From Bacteroidales bacterium UBA5507 (GTDB lineage: Bacteria > Bacteroidota > Bacteroidia > Bacteroidales > Lentimicrobiaceae), in contig DIOT01000030.1 of NCBI GenBank assembly GCA_002426195.1, positions 1 to 64,000 of the forward strand: 64,000 bases of DNA, written 5' to 3'. Numbering within the stretch: position 1 is the first letter of the stretch; each line of letters opens with the position of its first letter. The notes beneath the pieces were generated by a model, which saw nothing but the letters and a program-made list of their open reading frames with translations, was not told the origin of the DNA and ran no database searches. Below are positions 9,828 to 17,320 of this stretch, piece by piece. Both the position numbers and the translations under genes were made by a program.

Positions 9828-10487
9828 ATGAAAACTAAGTTAAGTTTAAGTAAAATTAAGGTTATCAGACAGCGTGAAATATCACGTGGTGTATTCATTC
9901 TGTCGTTTATCAGACCCTGGGATTTCACTGCAGGACAAGTAGTTGGATTAGCGGGAAGTGAGAACGATGAAGCAAGATTATATTCTATTGCCAGTGGTGA
10001 ACTTGACGAGGAAGTCGATATACTTTACAATATAAATCCTGATGGGAAACTCACTCCCTGGATGTCGCAGCTTAATACAGCCGACACATTATGGGTGAGT
10101 GAGCCTTTTGGATCATTTTGCGGTTCAGGCGAACCAGCATGGTGGATTGCTTCAGGAACCGGTATTGCACCGTTTGCTTCCATGTTCAGAACCGGACTCC
10201 ATAAAAACAAAAAAATACTTCATGGAGGCAGAGATCTCGAGAGCTTTTATTTTCATGAACTCTTTGAACCTGAACTAAAGGAAAATTACATTCGTTGCTG
10301 TTCAAGGGAATATAGTCCTGATGTATATCACGGGCGTATTACTCAATATCTGAAAGAACATCCTGCATTACCAACCAACGAAAAGTACTATCTTTGTGGC
10401 AGCGCCGAAATGGTCGTTGATGCCCGTGACATACTCATTGAAAAGGGCATACCTTTTGATAATATAATCTCTGAAATTTATTTCTGA
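9828..10487 (+). CDS. FAD/NAD(P)H oxidoreductase of the ferredoxin-NADP reductase family
   Basis: A 219-residue protein with the FNR two-domain layout. RLYSIAS (about residues 51-57) is the FAD-binding RxYS motif, GTGIAPF (about 110-116) starts the NADP-binding domain, and YLCGSAEMV near residue 190 is the nicotinamide-side motif. It has no iron-sulphur ligands and no signal peptide. Such short versions reduce ferredoxin, flavodoxin or haem partners; the partner here is unknown. Its stop is 4 bp before the rlmN start, so the two are surely cotranscribed, perhaps to supply reducing power to the radical-SAM enzyme (inference). Confidence 0.8.
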   Translation: MKTKLSLSKIKVIRQREISRGVFILSFIRPWDFTAGQVVGLAGSENDEARLYSIASGELDEEVDILYNINPDGKLTPWMSQLNTADTLWVSEPFGSFCGSGEPAWWIASGTGIAPFASMFRTGLHKNKKILHGGRDLESFYFHELFEPELKENYIRCCSREYSPDVYHGRITQYLKEHPALPTNEKYYLCGSAEMVVDARDILIEKGIPFDNIISEIYF

Positions 10488-10491
10488 TATT

Positions 10492-11547
10492 ATGCCAGTT
10501 CCTAAAGAGTCTCTTTTGGGTAAAACAAAAGAGGAACTTACTCAGATTGCTATTGACCTTGGTCTGCCACAATATACCGGTGGACAGATTGCTTATTGGC
10601 TTTATAAAACCCAGGTGTCTTCGTTCGATGAGATGACAAACCTTTCGAAAAAAGTACGCTCATTACTGAGTGAGCACTTTGAGATGGGGATTAACCAACC
10701 GGTATCTGTTAAAGAATCTGCTGACGGAACAAAAAAGTACCTGTTCAGGACAGGAAAATCGAGTTATATAGAAGCTGCTTATATTCCGGATAATGACAGG
10801 CATACGCTTTGTGTCTCATCCCAGGCCGGATGTAAGATGGGTTGTTTATTTTGCATGACCGGAAAACAGGGGTTCCAATCACACCTTACAACAGGTGAGA
10901 TTCTCAATCAGTTGAGAAGCATCCCCGAAAGGAAAATCATGACAAACATAGTATTCATGGGGATGGGAGAACCTTTTGATAACACCGAAGCGGTTATGAA
11001 GAGTTCATCCATATTCACTGCAGAGTTCGGTTTCGCAATCAGTTCGAGGAAAATTACTGTCAGCACTATCGGAATTATCCCTTCAATGAAATTATTCCTT
11101 GAAAATAGTAAATGTAATCTTGCTGTTAGCCTGCACTCCCCTTTCGATGAAGAAAGGAGAAAGCTTATGCCAATACAAAACGTTTATCCCATAAAGGACG
11201 TTGTTGAAACAGTGCAGCAATATGATCTGGGCAAATACAGAAGAGTCTCTTTTGAATACATTATGTTTAAAGGGATTAATGACACACGACGTCATGTAAA
11301 CGAACTTGCCCGGCTTTTGAATAAAGTAAACTGCAGGATTAACCTAATCAGGTTCCATGCGATTCCTGGAACTCCATTAGAGAGCAGTGATGAAGACACT
11401 ATACTCGATTTCCAGCAGGCCTTGATGGCTAAAGGAATTGTAACTACCGTTCGAGCCTCAAGAGGTCAGGATATTGATGCCGCATGTGGCTTACTCTCGA
11501 CCAAGGAATTAGTTAAGAACAAAGAATCTGGTCAAGTTAATGAATAA
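10492..11547 (+). CDS. rlmN: 23S rRNA (adenine2503-C2)/tRNA methyltransferase RlmN
   Basis: A radical-SAM methyltransferase that adds C2-methyl to A2503 of 23S rRNA and A37 of tRNAs. The [4Fe-4S] cluster ligands are Cys114, Cys118 and Cys121 in CKMGCLFC. The methyl-carrying pair is Cys107 (HTLCVSSQ) and Cys332 (RGQDIDAACG), at the same spacing as Cys118 and Cys355 in the E. coli enzyme. GMGEPFDN and VSLHSPFDEERRKLMP are family signatures, and the length of 351 is normal. It is the middle gene of an FNR-like, rlmN, MATE run with 4- and 6-bp gaps. Confidence 0.95.
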   Translation: MPVPKESLLGKTKEELTQIAIDLGLPQYTGGQIAYWLYKTQVSSFDEMTNLSKKVRSLLSEHFEMGINQPVSVKESADGTKKYLFRTGKSSYIEAAYIPDNDRHTLCVSSQAGCKMGCLFCMTGKQGFQSHLTTGEILNQLRSIPERKIMTNIVFMGMGEPFDNTEAVMKSSSIFTAEFGFAISSRKITVSTIGIIPSMKLFLENSKCNLAVSLHSPFDEERRKLMPIQNVYPIKDVVETVQQYDLGKYRRVSFEYIMFKGINDTRRHVNELARLLNKVNCRINLIRFHAIPGTPLESSDEDTILDFQQALMAKGIVTTVRASRGQDIDAACGLLSTKELVKNKESGQVNE

Positions 11548-11553
11548 AACAAA

Positions 11554-12882
11554 ATGCAAGATCTGACTGAAGGCAAACCAATCGGATTAATTTTCCGTTT
11601 TGCCACACCAATGCTCATTGGAAATGTTTTTCAGCAGATTTACAATGTAACAGACAGCATAATAGTTGGTAAGTTTCTTGGAAAGGAAGCACTTGCTGCA
11701 GTAGGTGCGAGCTTCCCACTTATCTTCCTTCTCATTTCTTTTATTATAGGTATTTCTACAGGTAGTACAATTCTTGTGGCACAGTATTTTGGAGCTAAAG
11801 ATGAGAACAAAGTGAGACGTACTATCAACACAATGTACATTTTTCTCTTTTTTGCCTCTATACTGGTAATGATTGTGGGTTTCCTGTTTACAGAATCAAT
11901 CTTTAGAGCGATCAAACTTCCTGCAGATATTTTACCCGACGCAACCCTATATATGAATCTGTACCTTACCGGATCATTGTTTTTTTTCGGCTTTAATGGT
12001 ACAAGTGCTGTTTTAAGAGGCTTAGGTGATAGTAAAACACCACTGTATTTCCTTATATTAAGCACAATAGCTAATATATTCCTCGATCTCCTTTTCATAG
12101 TTGTATTTAAATGGGGCGTTGCTGGTGCCGCTCTCGCTACTGTTTTAGCGCAGGCCGGTGCTTCCATCACTCTGGTCTTATACCTGAATCATGCACATCC
12201 TATTATTAAGTTGTCACTTAATAAACTTAAGTGGGATAGAGGTATCTTTAATACGAGCGTTAAAATTGGCCTTCCTACAGGATTCCAACAGACTTTTGTA
12301 TCTATTGGAATGATAGCACTGCTAAGAATTGTAAATGATTATGGAACCAATGTTATTGCAGCCTACAGTGTGGCTGGCAGAATCGATAACATGGCTGGTC
12401 TCCCTGCAATGAATTTCGGTACTGCTTTGTCAACTTTCGTTGGACAAAACATAGGGGCAAAAAAAATGCATCGTGTTAAACTTGGGCTTACTTCAACCCT
12501 GAAAATGTCAAGCTGGACTGCAATCATAACATCAGTATTAATAATAATCTGTAGATACCCGTTGATGAGACTTTTTGTAAGCGATCCAGATGTGATTGCG
12601 ATTGGCGGAGAATATCTGGTTATAGTAGGCTCCTTTTATTTAATGTTCTCAACAATGTTTGTAATAGGTGGTGTAATGAGAGGTGCAGGTGATACCCTTA
12701 TCCCGATGTTTATTACACTATTCTCGCTGTGGATAATAAGAATCCCTCTGGCTGCTTTACTCTCCAAACAGTTTGGAGTGATAGGTATATGGTGGGCAAT
12801 CCCAATAGCCTGGACAATGGGAACTTTCTTATCCTTTTTGTATTACAAAACCGGCAGGTGGAAGAAAAAAGCAAGAATTTAG
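11554..12882 (+). CDS. MATE-family efflux transporter
   Basis: A 442-residue inner-membrane protein with about 12 hydrophobic helices arranged as two homologous halves. It opens MQDLTEGKPIGLIFRFATPML, the usual MATE start, followed by QQIYNVTDSIIVGKFLGKEALAAVG. The second half has QQTFVSIGMIALLRIVNDYG and a QNIGAKK turn. Family members export cationic drugs or metabolites in exchange for Na+ or H+. The substrate cannot be read from sequence. It begins 6 bp after rlmN and is the last gene of that run. Confidence 0.92.
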   Translation: MQDLTEGKPIGLIFRFATPMLIGNVFQQIYNVTDSIIVGKFLGKEALAAVGASFPLIFLLISFIIGISTGSTILVAQYFGAKDENKVRRTINTMYIFLFFASILVMIVGFLFTESIFRAIKLPADILPDATLYMNLYLTGSLFFFGFNGTSAVLRGLGDSKTPLYFLILSTIANIFLDLLFIVVFKWGVAGAALATVLAQAGASITLVLYLNHAHPIIKLSLNKLKWDRGIFNTSVKIGLPTGFQQTFVSIGMIALLRIVNDYGTNVIAAYSVAGRIDNMAGLPAMNFGTALSTFVGQNIGAKKMHRVKLGLTSTLKMSSWTAIITSVLIIICRYPLMRLFVSDPDVIAIGGEYLVIVGSFYLMFSTMFVIGGVMRGAGDTLIPMFITLFSLWIIRIPLAALLSKQFGVIGIWWAIPIAWTMGTFLSFLYYKTGRWKKKARI

Positions 12883-12891
12883 AGATTCCCA

Positions 12892-12921
12892 TTGGAAATT
12901 TAAAAAATTTGATTATTTTTG
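12892..12921 (+). promoter_or_regulatory. Promoter upstream of the small Lys-rich gene
   Basis: TTG at 12892-12894, a 19-nt spacer, then TATTTTTG at 12914-12921, a full match to the Bacteroidota -33/-7 consensus. Transcription would begin near 12928 and give a leader of about 90 nt before the ATG at 13020. Confidence 0.55.
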
Positions 12922-12955
12922 TAATACGTTTTACATTTATTCGCATATATACTCC

Positions 12956-12989
12956 CAATAATTATTTGCCGGGAAGTTAATAATTATTG
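12956..12989. repeat. Perfect 11-bp inverted repeat in a leader
   Basis: CAATAATTATT (12956-12966) and AATAATTATTG (12979-12989) are exact reverse complements separated by the 12-nt loop TGCCGGGAAGTT. The hairpin lies between the promoter at 12892-12921 and the start codon at 13020. It is not followed by a T-run, so it is not an ordinary terminator. Confidence 0.6.
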
Positions 12990-13019
12990 AGTTGCGTCTA
13001 TTTATTAACTCATGATGCC

Positions 13020-13175
13020 ATGAAGGGAATGATTTACAGGGATGGTAAATTTATCAGTATTTTGACTGAAACTGACACCAACTCGCTTTACGCCGAGCTC
13101 CCCCGAAACAAGAAACAAAAAGTTAAAGCTACTACTGCAAAAAAGAAAAAAACACAAGAATCAAAAAAACAATAA
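13020..13175 (+). CDS. Small Lys-rich protein, function unknown
   Basis: A 51-residue reading frame: an N-terminal part MKGMIYRDGKFISILTETD, then a strongly basic, low-complexity tail (KKQKVKATTAKKKKTQESKK). An in-frame TTG at 12987 sits inside the hairpin and is rejected as the start. A good promoter upstream and its isolated position support expression. The tail could bind nucleic acid (inference). The gene could also be spurious, with the transcript acting as RNA. Confidence 0.45.
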   Translation: MKGMIYRDGKFISILTETDTNSLYAELPRNKKQKVKATTAKKKKTQESKKQ

Positions 13176-13205
13176 TTGAGTTTTGTTACTTGTAATTAAG
13201 CTTGT

Positions 13206-13688
13206 TTAAGTAGCATCCTTTTTCTCTTTGCCGGTTGGAACAACCAGCACAGGAATCTTAGATAATCTAATAATCTCTTCCGTTACGCTCCCCATGACTA
13301 TCTTTTCGAGCCACCGGCGACTATGAGATCCAACAACAATAAGATCAGCATTTAATTCTTCTGCTGTTGCAAGAATGGTATCAGCAAAATTACCTTCTTT
13401 TACAATAGTTGAAATGTTAACGTCACCCAAATAATCCCTGGTCTTATCCAGATATTCACCGGCAGCTTCCATCAAGAATTGTGTTTGCTCTCCTTCAATC
13501 GGTTCGGCAGGCACGAAACCAGTGAAGCCCATTATTGGAGAATATGCCCTTGAACTATAATACACTTCATTTGCAACAACATGTAGTAGTGTGATCCCGA
13601 TGTTAGAACCAATGAATAGATTATAAGCAGTTTGTGCTACTTTCTCAGCAGTTGGATCGTAATCGATTCCAATAATAATTCTTTTCAT
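13206..13688 (-). CDS. Universal stress protein, UspA family
   Basis: A 160-residue single Usp domain. It begins MKRIIIGIDYDPTAEKVAQTA and ends with DLIVVGSHSRRWLEKIVMGS and a final VPVLVVP-like strand (IPVLVVPTG). The ATP-binding pattern G-2x-G-9x-G-S is nearly complete: GSHS replaces the second glycine, while the later MGS is kept, so ATP binding is likely but not certain. It lies 24 bp downstream of the acidic-protein gene on the same strand, which suggests a joint stress-related transcript. Confidence 0.88.
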   Translation of the reverse strand: MKRIIIGIDYDPTAEKVAQTAYNLFIGSNIGITLLHVVANEVYYSSRAYSPIMGFTGFVPAEPIEGEQTQFLMEAAGEYLDKTRDYLGDVNISTIVKEGNFADTILATAEELNADLIVVGSHSRRWLEKIVMGSVTEEIIRLSKIPVLVVPTGKEKKDAT

Positions 13689-13712
13689 AACTAGGGTTAT
13701 ATTTACATTTGC

Positions 13713-14030
13713 TTATATTCTTAATGAATCATCCTCTAATGAGCTATTATCATCACTTCCAAAACTGTAATAGTTATTTTCCTCATCTTCATTCCCAATC
13801 GCTTCCATTTGATCATCGAGTTCAGCACCTGGGACATCTAGTTCTCCCAACACTAAGTCATCGGTAAACTCGTCAGCCGCCCTCTCAACAGGCTCTTTAC
13901 TGTATGGGTTTTCAGGATCAACAGTTTCCTCCAAATCCATTCTGCTAAAAATATCATCAGCCGGATCATTAGATTGATATCCCGGGAATTCATTATCACG
14001 TTTGTTAATTTCATCCTGATAGTCTGCCAT
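13713..14030 (-). CDS. Conserved acidic protein of Bacteroidota, function unknown
   Basis: A 105-residue, very acidic and probably disordered protein with almost no hydrophobic core. The segment DVPGAELDDQMEAIGNEDEENNYYS appears to be the conserved part of a short Bacteroidota protein I have seen only as hypothetical. There is no signal peptide. It precedes the Usp gene by 24 bp and follows a small membrane-protein gene on the same strand. A role in stress or protein binding is only a guess from context. Confidence 0.65.
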   Translation of the reverse strand: MADYQDEINKRDNEFPGYQSNDPADDIFSRMDLEETVDPENPYSKEPVERAADEFTDDLVLGELDVPGAELDDQMEAIGNEDEENNYYSFGSDDNSSLEDDSLRI

Positions 14031-14127
14031 AGTTTAAGTTTTTCAAAATTTAGTATTAAAGAGTTAATTCTCAGGTCATTACTAATAATTAAACAATCCT
14101 TCTTAAGAAAATACTGATTCTATTTTT

Positions 14128-14340
14128 TCACTGTTTTTTCGTTCCCTGCCATAATACAATACCACCAACAATCATTACTACTATACCTAAATAAGGTGGC
14201 CAGTTTACACTTTCCTTCTTATCGGCAGTAACTTCCAATTTCCCTATGTCTATTACCTTTTCTTTGCGAAAAAATGAAACGGATGTAAAAATGGTTAATA
14301 GTAATCCTGCAATCAATAAAACAATTCCGGTAGTTTTCAT
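14128..14340 (-). CDS. Two-helix small membrane protein
   Basis: A 70-residue protein: a first hydrophobic helix (TGIVLLIAGLLLTIFTSVSFF), a charged segment of about 25 residues (VIDIGKLEVTADKKESVNWPP), then a second helix (YLGIVVMIVGGIVLWQG) and a short basic end. It is probably an inner-membrane hairpin protein of unknown function. It lies about 100 bp upstream of the acidic-protein gene on the same strand. Confidence 0.6.
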   Translation of the reverse strand: MKTTGIVLLIAGLLLTIFTSVSFFRKEKVIDIGKLEVTADKKESVNWPPYLGIVVMIVGGIVLWQGTKKQ

Positions 14341-14463
14341 AACTTTGAGTCTGTGTTAGTAAATTTTATCGTTATTATTTGCTGACTTCATAAAAATAAT
14401 TAGTTCGGTAGCCTATTGTATTACATACTCATTACTTAAATTTACATAAAATATCTGAATGTT

Positions 14464-15192
14464 ATGAATGCTGAAGAATTATACAATGACATACATCAAT
14501 ACTGTATAGATCATGCAGATGAGTATTTGGTAAAAAAATACAGTCGTTACTTCAAAGAAGGAGTTTACAACGCCTGGGGTTTAAGTACTAACCTGATGGT
14601 TAGCAAACGTAAGGAACTTCTTAAAAATGGTGAACTTACTGTAGACCTGATATTTCAGGCTGCACCGTTACTTATGAAGGATGATAAGTATGAAGAAACA
14701 TCATTTGCTATTACTTTGCTTAATAGCTTACCTGATCAGTTTTCAAAGGATACTTTTAAAAGATTGGGGGAATGGTTTGAATATGGTATTACAAACTGGG
14801 CACACGCCGATATCCTTGGAATGTTTCTTCTACCGACATTTTTAAAGAATAAAGTAATTACTGAACATGATTTCATTCCATGGATTACTTCCTTGCACAA
14901 GTTCCAAAGACGATGTGTTCCTGTTACATTTATCAAATCACTTAAAGAACGTCCCCTTCAAGATCTTCTTGTGATTATTGACCCATTGATGCAGGATTCT
15001 GAACGCGAAGTTCACCAGGGTGTTGGGTGGTTCCTTAGGGAAGCATGGAAAAAATTCCCTAAACAGACTGAGGAATATCTATTAAGCTATAGAGATATTT
15101 CACCAAGGTTGATTTTTCAATACGCTTGTGAAAAGATGACACAAGAGAATAAAGCCCGTTTTAAGAAAGCTCAAATTCATAAAGGTAAATAA
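14464..15192 (+). CDS. AlkD-like DNA alkylation repair protein
   Basis: A 242-residue all-helical protein made of HEAT-like repeats, matching the DNA alkylation repair family whose AlkD members excise N3- and N7-alkylated purines. Family-like segments are FKEGVYNAWGLSTNLM, a run around WFEYGITNWAHADILGMF, and REVHQGVGWFLREAWKKFP near residues 190-205. The exact catalytic Asp and Trp set cannot be checked without alignment. Its last 32 bp overlap the 3' end of the YD-repeat-like gene on the opposite strand. Confidence 0.8.
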   Translation: MNAEELYNDIHQYCIDHADEYLVKKYSRYFKEGVYNAWGLSTNLMVSKRKELLKNGELTVDLIFQAAPLLMKDDKYEETSFAITLLNSLPDQFSKDTFKRLGEWFEYGITNWAHADILGMFLLPTFLKNKVITEHDFIPWITSLHKFQRRCVPVTFIKSLKERPLQDLLVIIDPLMQDSEREVHQGVGWFLREAWKKFPKQTEEYLLSYRDISPRLIFQYACEKMTQENKARFKKAQIHKGK

Positions 15193-16042
15193 GCTTGTAG
15201 TGGTGCCCAGGTTGATAAAGTGATGGCTGAATAACTACCTCTGCCTGTAGTTGCCGTCCCTCATTGTCAAACTCTCTTTTTATACTACTTAGCAATTCGT
15301 CATTCTGGTCTCTTTCTTCCTGAAGTATGTTGTTCCCGGAATCATCATATCCTAGTAAAGTAATCTTTTTACCCCTAACATTTTCCTCTTCATAATGGTT
15401 AGGCCTGCCGTTTTCATCGAATTCAATAATCGTTCTTGATACTAGCTTCCCCATGCCATCATATCGCTTTTCAATATTTAATCTACCCTCTTTATCATAA
15501 ATAAGAACAGTCTTTTCGGGCAATTCATTATGATAAGAAATCTCTGTCATCGATTCAATGTGCCCTTCTTCATCATACTCATATTCCCTCTCATAAACTG
15601 TTTCACCAAACAGGTCTACTTTCGTTTCCTTTATCAGAATATTATCGCTGTATTCCCATATTTCTTTTTCACCTTCTTCACCGTCGCTGTCAGTAGTCAC
15701 CTTATGGATTAGTTTCTCTCCTTCATAAATATATGTCGTTATGTCACTTCCCCCCTCCTGATAAGTGTTCGTCTCGCTAACAATTCTTCCTTTATCATCA
15801 AAAACTCTCTCAACGAACTCTGATATCTCGTCTTCAATTTTCAAAGTTTCCTTTACCGGTAGTCCATTCTCTACTTCGATTATAACATGGTCTTCAAGTT
15901 CACCTTCTGAACTATAATTCAGTCTTTCGGTTTCAATACCATTTGAATAATTAACTTCACTAATAACCACTCCCGGAGTGTCATTGCTACTATTTCCAAG
16001 TAAGTTATGGCGAACAATAGTTAGTTTCTTTAATGCAGACAT
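15161..16042 (-). CDS. YD/RHS-like beta-repeat protein, cytoplasmic, function unknown
   Basis: A 293-residue, acidic, highly repetitive protein. About ten imperfect repeats of 20-25 residues carry strand-turn units such as REYEYDEEGHIESMTE, IYDKEGRLNIEKRYD, IEFDENGRPNHYEE and REFDNEGRQLQAE, close to YD/RHS or MORN-like beta-hairpin repeats. There is no signal peptide and no RHS core or toxin domain, so it is not a classical RHS toxin. The 3' end overlaps the AlkD-like gene by 32 bp, tail to tail. It may be a scaffold or binding protein (inference). Confidence 0.65.
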   Translation of the reverse strand: MSALKKLTIVRHNLLGNSSNDTPGVVISEVNYSNGIETERLNYSSEGELEDHVIIEVENGLPVKETLKIEDEISEFVERVFDDKGRIVSETNTYQEGGSDITTYIYEGEKLIHKVTTDSDGEEGEKEIWEYSDNILIKETKVDLFGETVYEREYEYDEEGHIESMTEISYHNELPEKTVLIYDKEGRLNIEKRYDGMGKLVSRTIIEFDENGRPNHYEEENVRGKKITLLGYDDSGNNILQEERDQNDELLSSIKREFDNEGRQLQAEVVIQPSLYQPGHHYKLIYLYEFELS

Positions 16043-16124
16043 AAAACTGATCTTAAAATTCAGTGCAAATTAACAGATAAATTCGATTCCAATGCTCAAC
16101 AAACGGATCGTTAAGTCTTAAACA

Positions 16125-16260
16125 GGATACAAATTGGATATGTCTCCGTATCATAATTATTGAAGCCCAGAATCATGTTTGTATGAAGTATACTGTTTGC
16201 AAGAGACCAGATACAAAGCAATTATGGAGTAGATGCAGAAACATATCCAATTTTATATCC
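16125..16260. repeat. MITE-like imperfect inverted repeat, about 136 bp
   Basis: AAATTGGATATGT (16131-16143) is exactly complementary to ACATATCCAATTT (16241-16253). With flanking GGATAC and TATATCC the arms extend to about 25 bp. A further weaker match (CATAATTATTG against CAATTATGG) continues inward, so the whole segment can fold back on itself. It fills most of the 247-bp gap upstream of the YD-repeat-like gene. It has no coding capacity. Clear target-site duplications were not found. Confidence 0.5.
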
Positions 16261-16289
16261 GTGTAATCTTAATAGTTCAAATACACTCG

Positions 16290-17063
16290 CTATAGCTTTT
16301 TACCGATAAAAAAAGTATAGCCATAATACATACTGTATTTTGAATACAGATATCTTTCGTACTTCATATTGTCAATTAAGTCTGAAGCACTCTGATTATT
16401 GGGATACTTTTCCAGAAATTTACGTTGTACTTCATCCTGTGGTTCAAAAAAGAACTTTGTCCAACATTCATCAGGCAAGACAAAACAGGCAACAACTTTG
16501 TACCCTGCACTTTGAAGTTGTGCTAACTTGGTAGCTATTGTATCAATTTCCGGGTAACCTCTTGTCCAGAACTGATTAATCTCATCGGGCCTTTCTTCGG
16601 TAAACCAGGTAGCTTCTGTAATTGCAAGATATCCACCTTTTTTGAGATACCTATGCCATTCTGATATACCTTTCCTGAAACCAATGTTGTAGATAGCTCC
16701 TTCACACCAGATTAAGTCATATTCCTCATCTCTGAATGGAAGTTCCTTCATATCACCGACTACTCCCTTAACCCTGTTTCCAAAACCCATTTCTTGAGCC
16801 TTTGTGTTAAATTTTTCGATGAAAACCGGGAAAAGGTCTATTGCTAATATTTTGGCAGTAGTGTGCTTTGCAAGTATCATTGTTTGACCACCTGTTCCAC
16901 AACCAATATCAGCAATTTTTGTGATTGAAGCCAAATTATCAATGAAATCCAAAGCTCTCTTTGTAGCCGCCGGGCTTCCCGGACCTTGCCGCTTTGTGTA
17001 AGAAAAGTACTCGCAAATTAAACTGAAATCAAATTCGTGTATTGATTCTGTATCATTACTCAT
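16290..17063 (-). CDS. Class I SAM-dependent methyltransferase
   Basis: A 257-residue Rossmann methyltransferase. Motif I is ADIGCGTGGQTMILAKHT (about residues 55-72), with the acidic residue of motif II in ILAIDLFPVFIEKF and motif IV near GDMKELPFRDEEYDLIWCEGAIYNIGF. It resembles ubiquinone/sterol C-methyltransferase-type small-molecule methyltransferases. The substrate is unknown. It stands alone, with 226 bp to the element at 16.1 kb side and a 257-bp gap on its 5' side. Confidence 0.85.
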   Translation of the reverse strand: MSNDTESIHEFDFSLICEYFSYTKRQGPGSPAATKRALDFIDNLASITKIADIGCGTGGQTMILAKHTTAKILAIDLFPVFIEKFNTKAQEMGFGNRVKGVVGDMKELPFRDEEYDLIWCEGAIYNIGFRKGISEWHRYLKKGGYLAITEATWFTEERPDEINQFWTRGYPEIDTIATKLAQLQSAGYKVVACFVLPDECWTKFFFEPQDEVQRKFLEKYPNNQSASDLIDNMKYERYLYSKYSMYYGYTFFIGKKL

Positions 17064-17164
17064 GATGTTATAATTTTTAAAGATTAATGTGATTATTGCA
17101 ATCTGTACTTCTATTGCAAGAATTTAAACTATATAATGAATTGTAACTCCGATCAGAATAGAAC

Positions 17165-17215
17165 GGGTTAAATAATGGTATAACCTAAAGCCAATAATGC
17201 CTGGTTATTTAACTC
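17165..17215. repeat. Inverted repeat in the gap before the prolyl oligopeptidase gene
   Basis: GGGTTAAATAA (17165-17175) pairs with TTATTTAACTC (17205-17215), an 11-bp stem with one G-T pair and a 29-nt loop. It lies in the 257-bp divergent region between the methyltransferase and peptidase genes. It could be an operator, a hairpin or chance; nothing else is evident in this gap apart from the promoter element at its right end. Confidence 0.35.
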
Positions 17216-17299
17216 ACACGATCCAAATTAATTATAAACATACAATTGTATAAGATATAGCAAAGATATAGATTTCTCAATCAACCTGACAATTTTTAT

Positions 17300-17307
17300 T
17301 ATTTTTG
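17300..17307 (+). promoter_or_regulatory. Promoter -7 element before the prolyl oligopeptidase gene
   Basis: TATTTTTG matches TAnnTTTG exactly. Transcription would begin near 17314, which leaves a leader of only 7-13 nt and favours the second ATG (17327) as start. No convincing -33 element. Confidence 0.4.
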
Positions 17308-17320
17308 GCTGGAAAATTAA

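Noticed and set aside
11640..12170. A 176-codon frame antisense to the MATE gene
   Set aside because: The MATE frame has clear family motifs and helices; the antisense frame is a mirror of its hydrophobic codons.
15161..16042. RHS/polymorphic toxin
   Set aside because: No signal peptide, RHS core, toxin domain or immunity gene is visible; only short YD-like repeats.
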